Shown here: piece after piece, positions 63,288-64,000 of the stretch
Layout of the letters: every line of letters begins with the position of its first letter
Numbering within the stretch: position 1 is the stretch's first letter
NCBI GenBank assembly: GCA_963751955.1
Contig: CAVVWM010000010.1
Coordinates: 29,032 to 93,031, forward strand
DNA length: 64,000 nucleotides
Direction of reading: 5' to 3'
Origin: JABDIY01 sp963751955
GTDB taxonomy: Bacteria; Actinomycetota; Acidimicrobiia; Acidimicrobiales; SZUA-35
The notes under the pieces: generated by a model
What the model saw: only the letters and a program-made list of their open reading frames with translations
Database searches by the model: none
What the model was told of the DNA's origin: nothing
Translations under genes and position numbers: made by a program

Positions 63288-64000
63288 CCCGCACTTCGCA
63301 GACGCTGGCCAGGACACCGCCACGATGTTGTGGCGCGACACCATCCGTACGGCCCGCCAGCCCGAGATGCTGGTCTTCGCCGTGGTGATGGGCGTCTTCT
63401 TCCTCGTGCTGTTCAACTATGTCTTCGGCGGCGCCATCGGCGCCGGCGCCGACGTCGACTACCTCCAATTCCTCGTCCCTGGGGTCTTCGTGATCACGGC
63501 GCTGCAAGGAGCCCAGCAGACCAGCATGGGCTTGGCCGCCGACCTGGCCGAGGGGGTCACCGACCGGTTCCGATCGCTGCCGATGAGCCAGATCGCCGTC
63601 ATCGCCGGGACGGACGCTGGCCGACGCGCTCCGCAACCTGGTCGGCCTGGTCCTGGTCGCACTGCTGGCGCTCGTCATGGGCTACCGATTCGACTCAGTC
63701 CCCGGTGCGGTCGCTGCCATCGCCTTGCCACATGCGTGGGATTTGCGTTCTCATGGCTCGGCGCCGCCATCGCAGCCAAGGTCCGCCAGCCCGACATGGT
63801 CGGCATGTTGTCGATGTTCTGGCTCTTCCCGCTGATGCTGGCCAGCACCGCCTTCGCACCGGCCGATTCCATGCCCGGCTGGTTGCAACCGTTCGCGACC
63901 TACCAACCGATCTCGGTCGCCGCCGACGCCGTTCGGGGCCTCTGCGACGGCTCTGCCAACGCCGCCGATCTAGCAATACGCTGCCAACCAAGAAGCTACA
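63241..64000 (+). CDS. ABC-2 type permease, DrrB-like, partial at the window edge and frameshifted
   Basis: From ATG 63241; the 3' end is outside the window. The first part reads TMLWRDTIRTARQPEML and AVVMGVFFLVLFNYVFGGAI, typical of DrrB, with a family turn LVPGVFVITALQGAQQTSMG. The frame shifts at about 63610 (then ADALRNLVGLVLVALLALVM) and about 63720 (then GFAFSWLGAAIAAKVRQPD). The last part FWLFPLMLASTAFAP and ATYQPISVAADAVRGL is in frame again to the end. About five membrane helices are seen. Confidence 0.75.
   Translation, partial: MTNGHRSTASKPASRDPHFADAGQDTATMLWRDTIRTARQPEMLVFAVVMGVFFLVLFNYVFGGAIGAGADVDYLQFLVPGVFVITALQGAQQTSMGLAADLAEGVTDRFRSLPMSQIAVIAGTDAGRRAPQPGRPGPGRTAGARHGLPIRLSPRCGRCHRLATCVGFAFSWLGAAIAAKVRQPDMVGMLSMFWLFPLMLASTAFAPADSMPGWLQPFATYQPISVAADAVRGLCDGSANAADLAIRCQPRSY

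Overview
The window is GC-rich, uses many GTG starts, and carries a WhiB-type Fe-S regulator, DUF222/HNH nuclease genes and several lipoproteins with Thr/Pro-rich linkers. Together these point to an actinobacterium. The linker-rich secreted proteins and overall gene style would suit the class Acidimicrobiia, but that placement is inference. No rRNA, tRNA, CRISPR array, integrase or transposase was recognised.

Region by region. 0-8.6 kb: membrane proteins, a cNMP-binding-domain protein, a methyltransferase, a fused ATP-dependent 5-oxoprolinase/hydantoinase and phosphoglucomutase. 8.6-24.2 kb: two direct copies of a two-gene module (DUF222/HNH nuclease plus an overlapping small protein with a winged-helix look) enclose about 12 kb that holds a BMP-type nucleoside ABC importer, an AceE/transketolase-like enzyme, an L,D-transpeptidase, a LarA-like protein, WhiB and a DsbA-fold protein. 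24.5-31.4 kb: secreted and membrane proteins, a PepSY protein followed by an OmpR-type two-component pair, a lipoprotein and a dCache-GGDEF diguanylate cyclase. 31.5-37.2 kb: an oxidase relic, a DUF2254 membrane protein, a CopC-CopD fusion, an unknown 397-residue protein whose leader is duplicated nearby, and an O-methyltransferase. 37.5-44.1 kb: a polyol/sugar catabolic cluster (2-hydroxyacid dehydrogenase, aldo/keto reductase, SDR, IolD, IolE, SMP-30 lactonase). 44.1-50.2 kb: a MscS relic, then a five-gene Liv/HAAT-type ABC importer and a lipoprotein. 50.4-60.6 kb: gene relics, a propeller-like protein, three methyltransferases, an HD-GYP/pentapeptide fusion, an RNA 2',3'-cyclic phosphodiesterase, a DUF1876 protein and a large repeat-bearing lipoprotein. 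60.6-64 kb: L-serine dehydratase and a DrrAB-type ABC exporter, both broken by many frameshifts.

Two themes recur. First, single-base frameshifts, several of them in homopolymer runs, break otherwise conserved genes. Their density rises sharply after 60.6 kb, which fits read or assembly error near a contig end at least as well as biological decay. Second, several spots hold only the last part of a gene: berberine-bridge-type oxidase, MscS, PIN-domain toxin, DUF4214, and a paralogue of the unknown 397-residue protein. These mark past insertions or deletions.

The most interesting candidates are the duplicated HNH plus small-protein module, the HD-GYP protein with a predicted extracellular pentapeptide-repeat tail, and the unknown gene whose 5' leader and 3' end appear as separate fragments elsewhere in the window.
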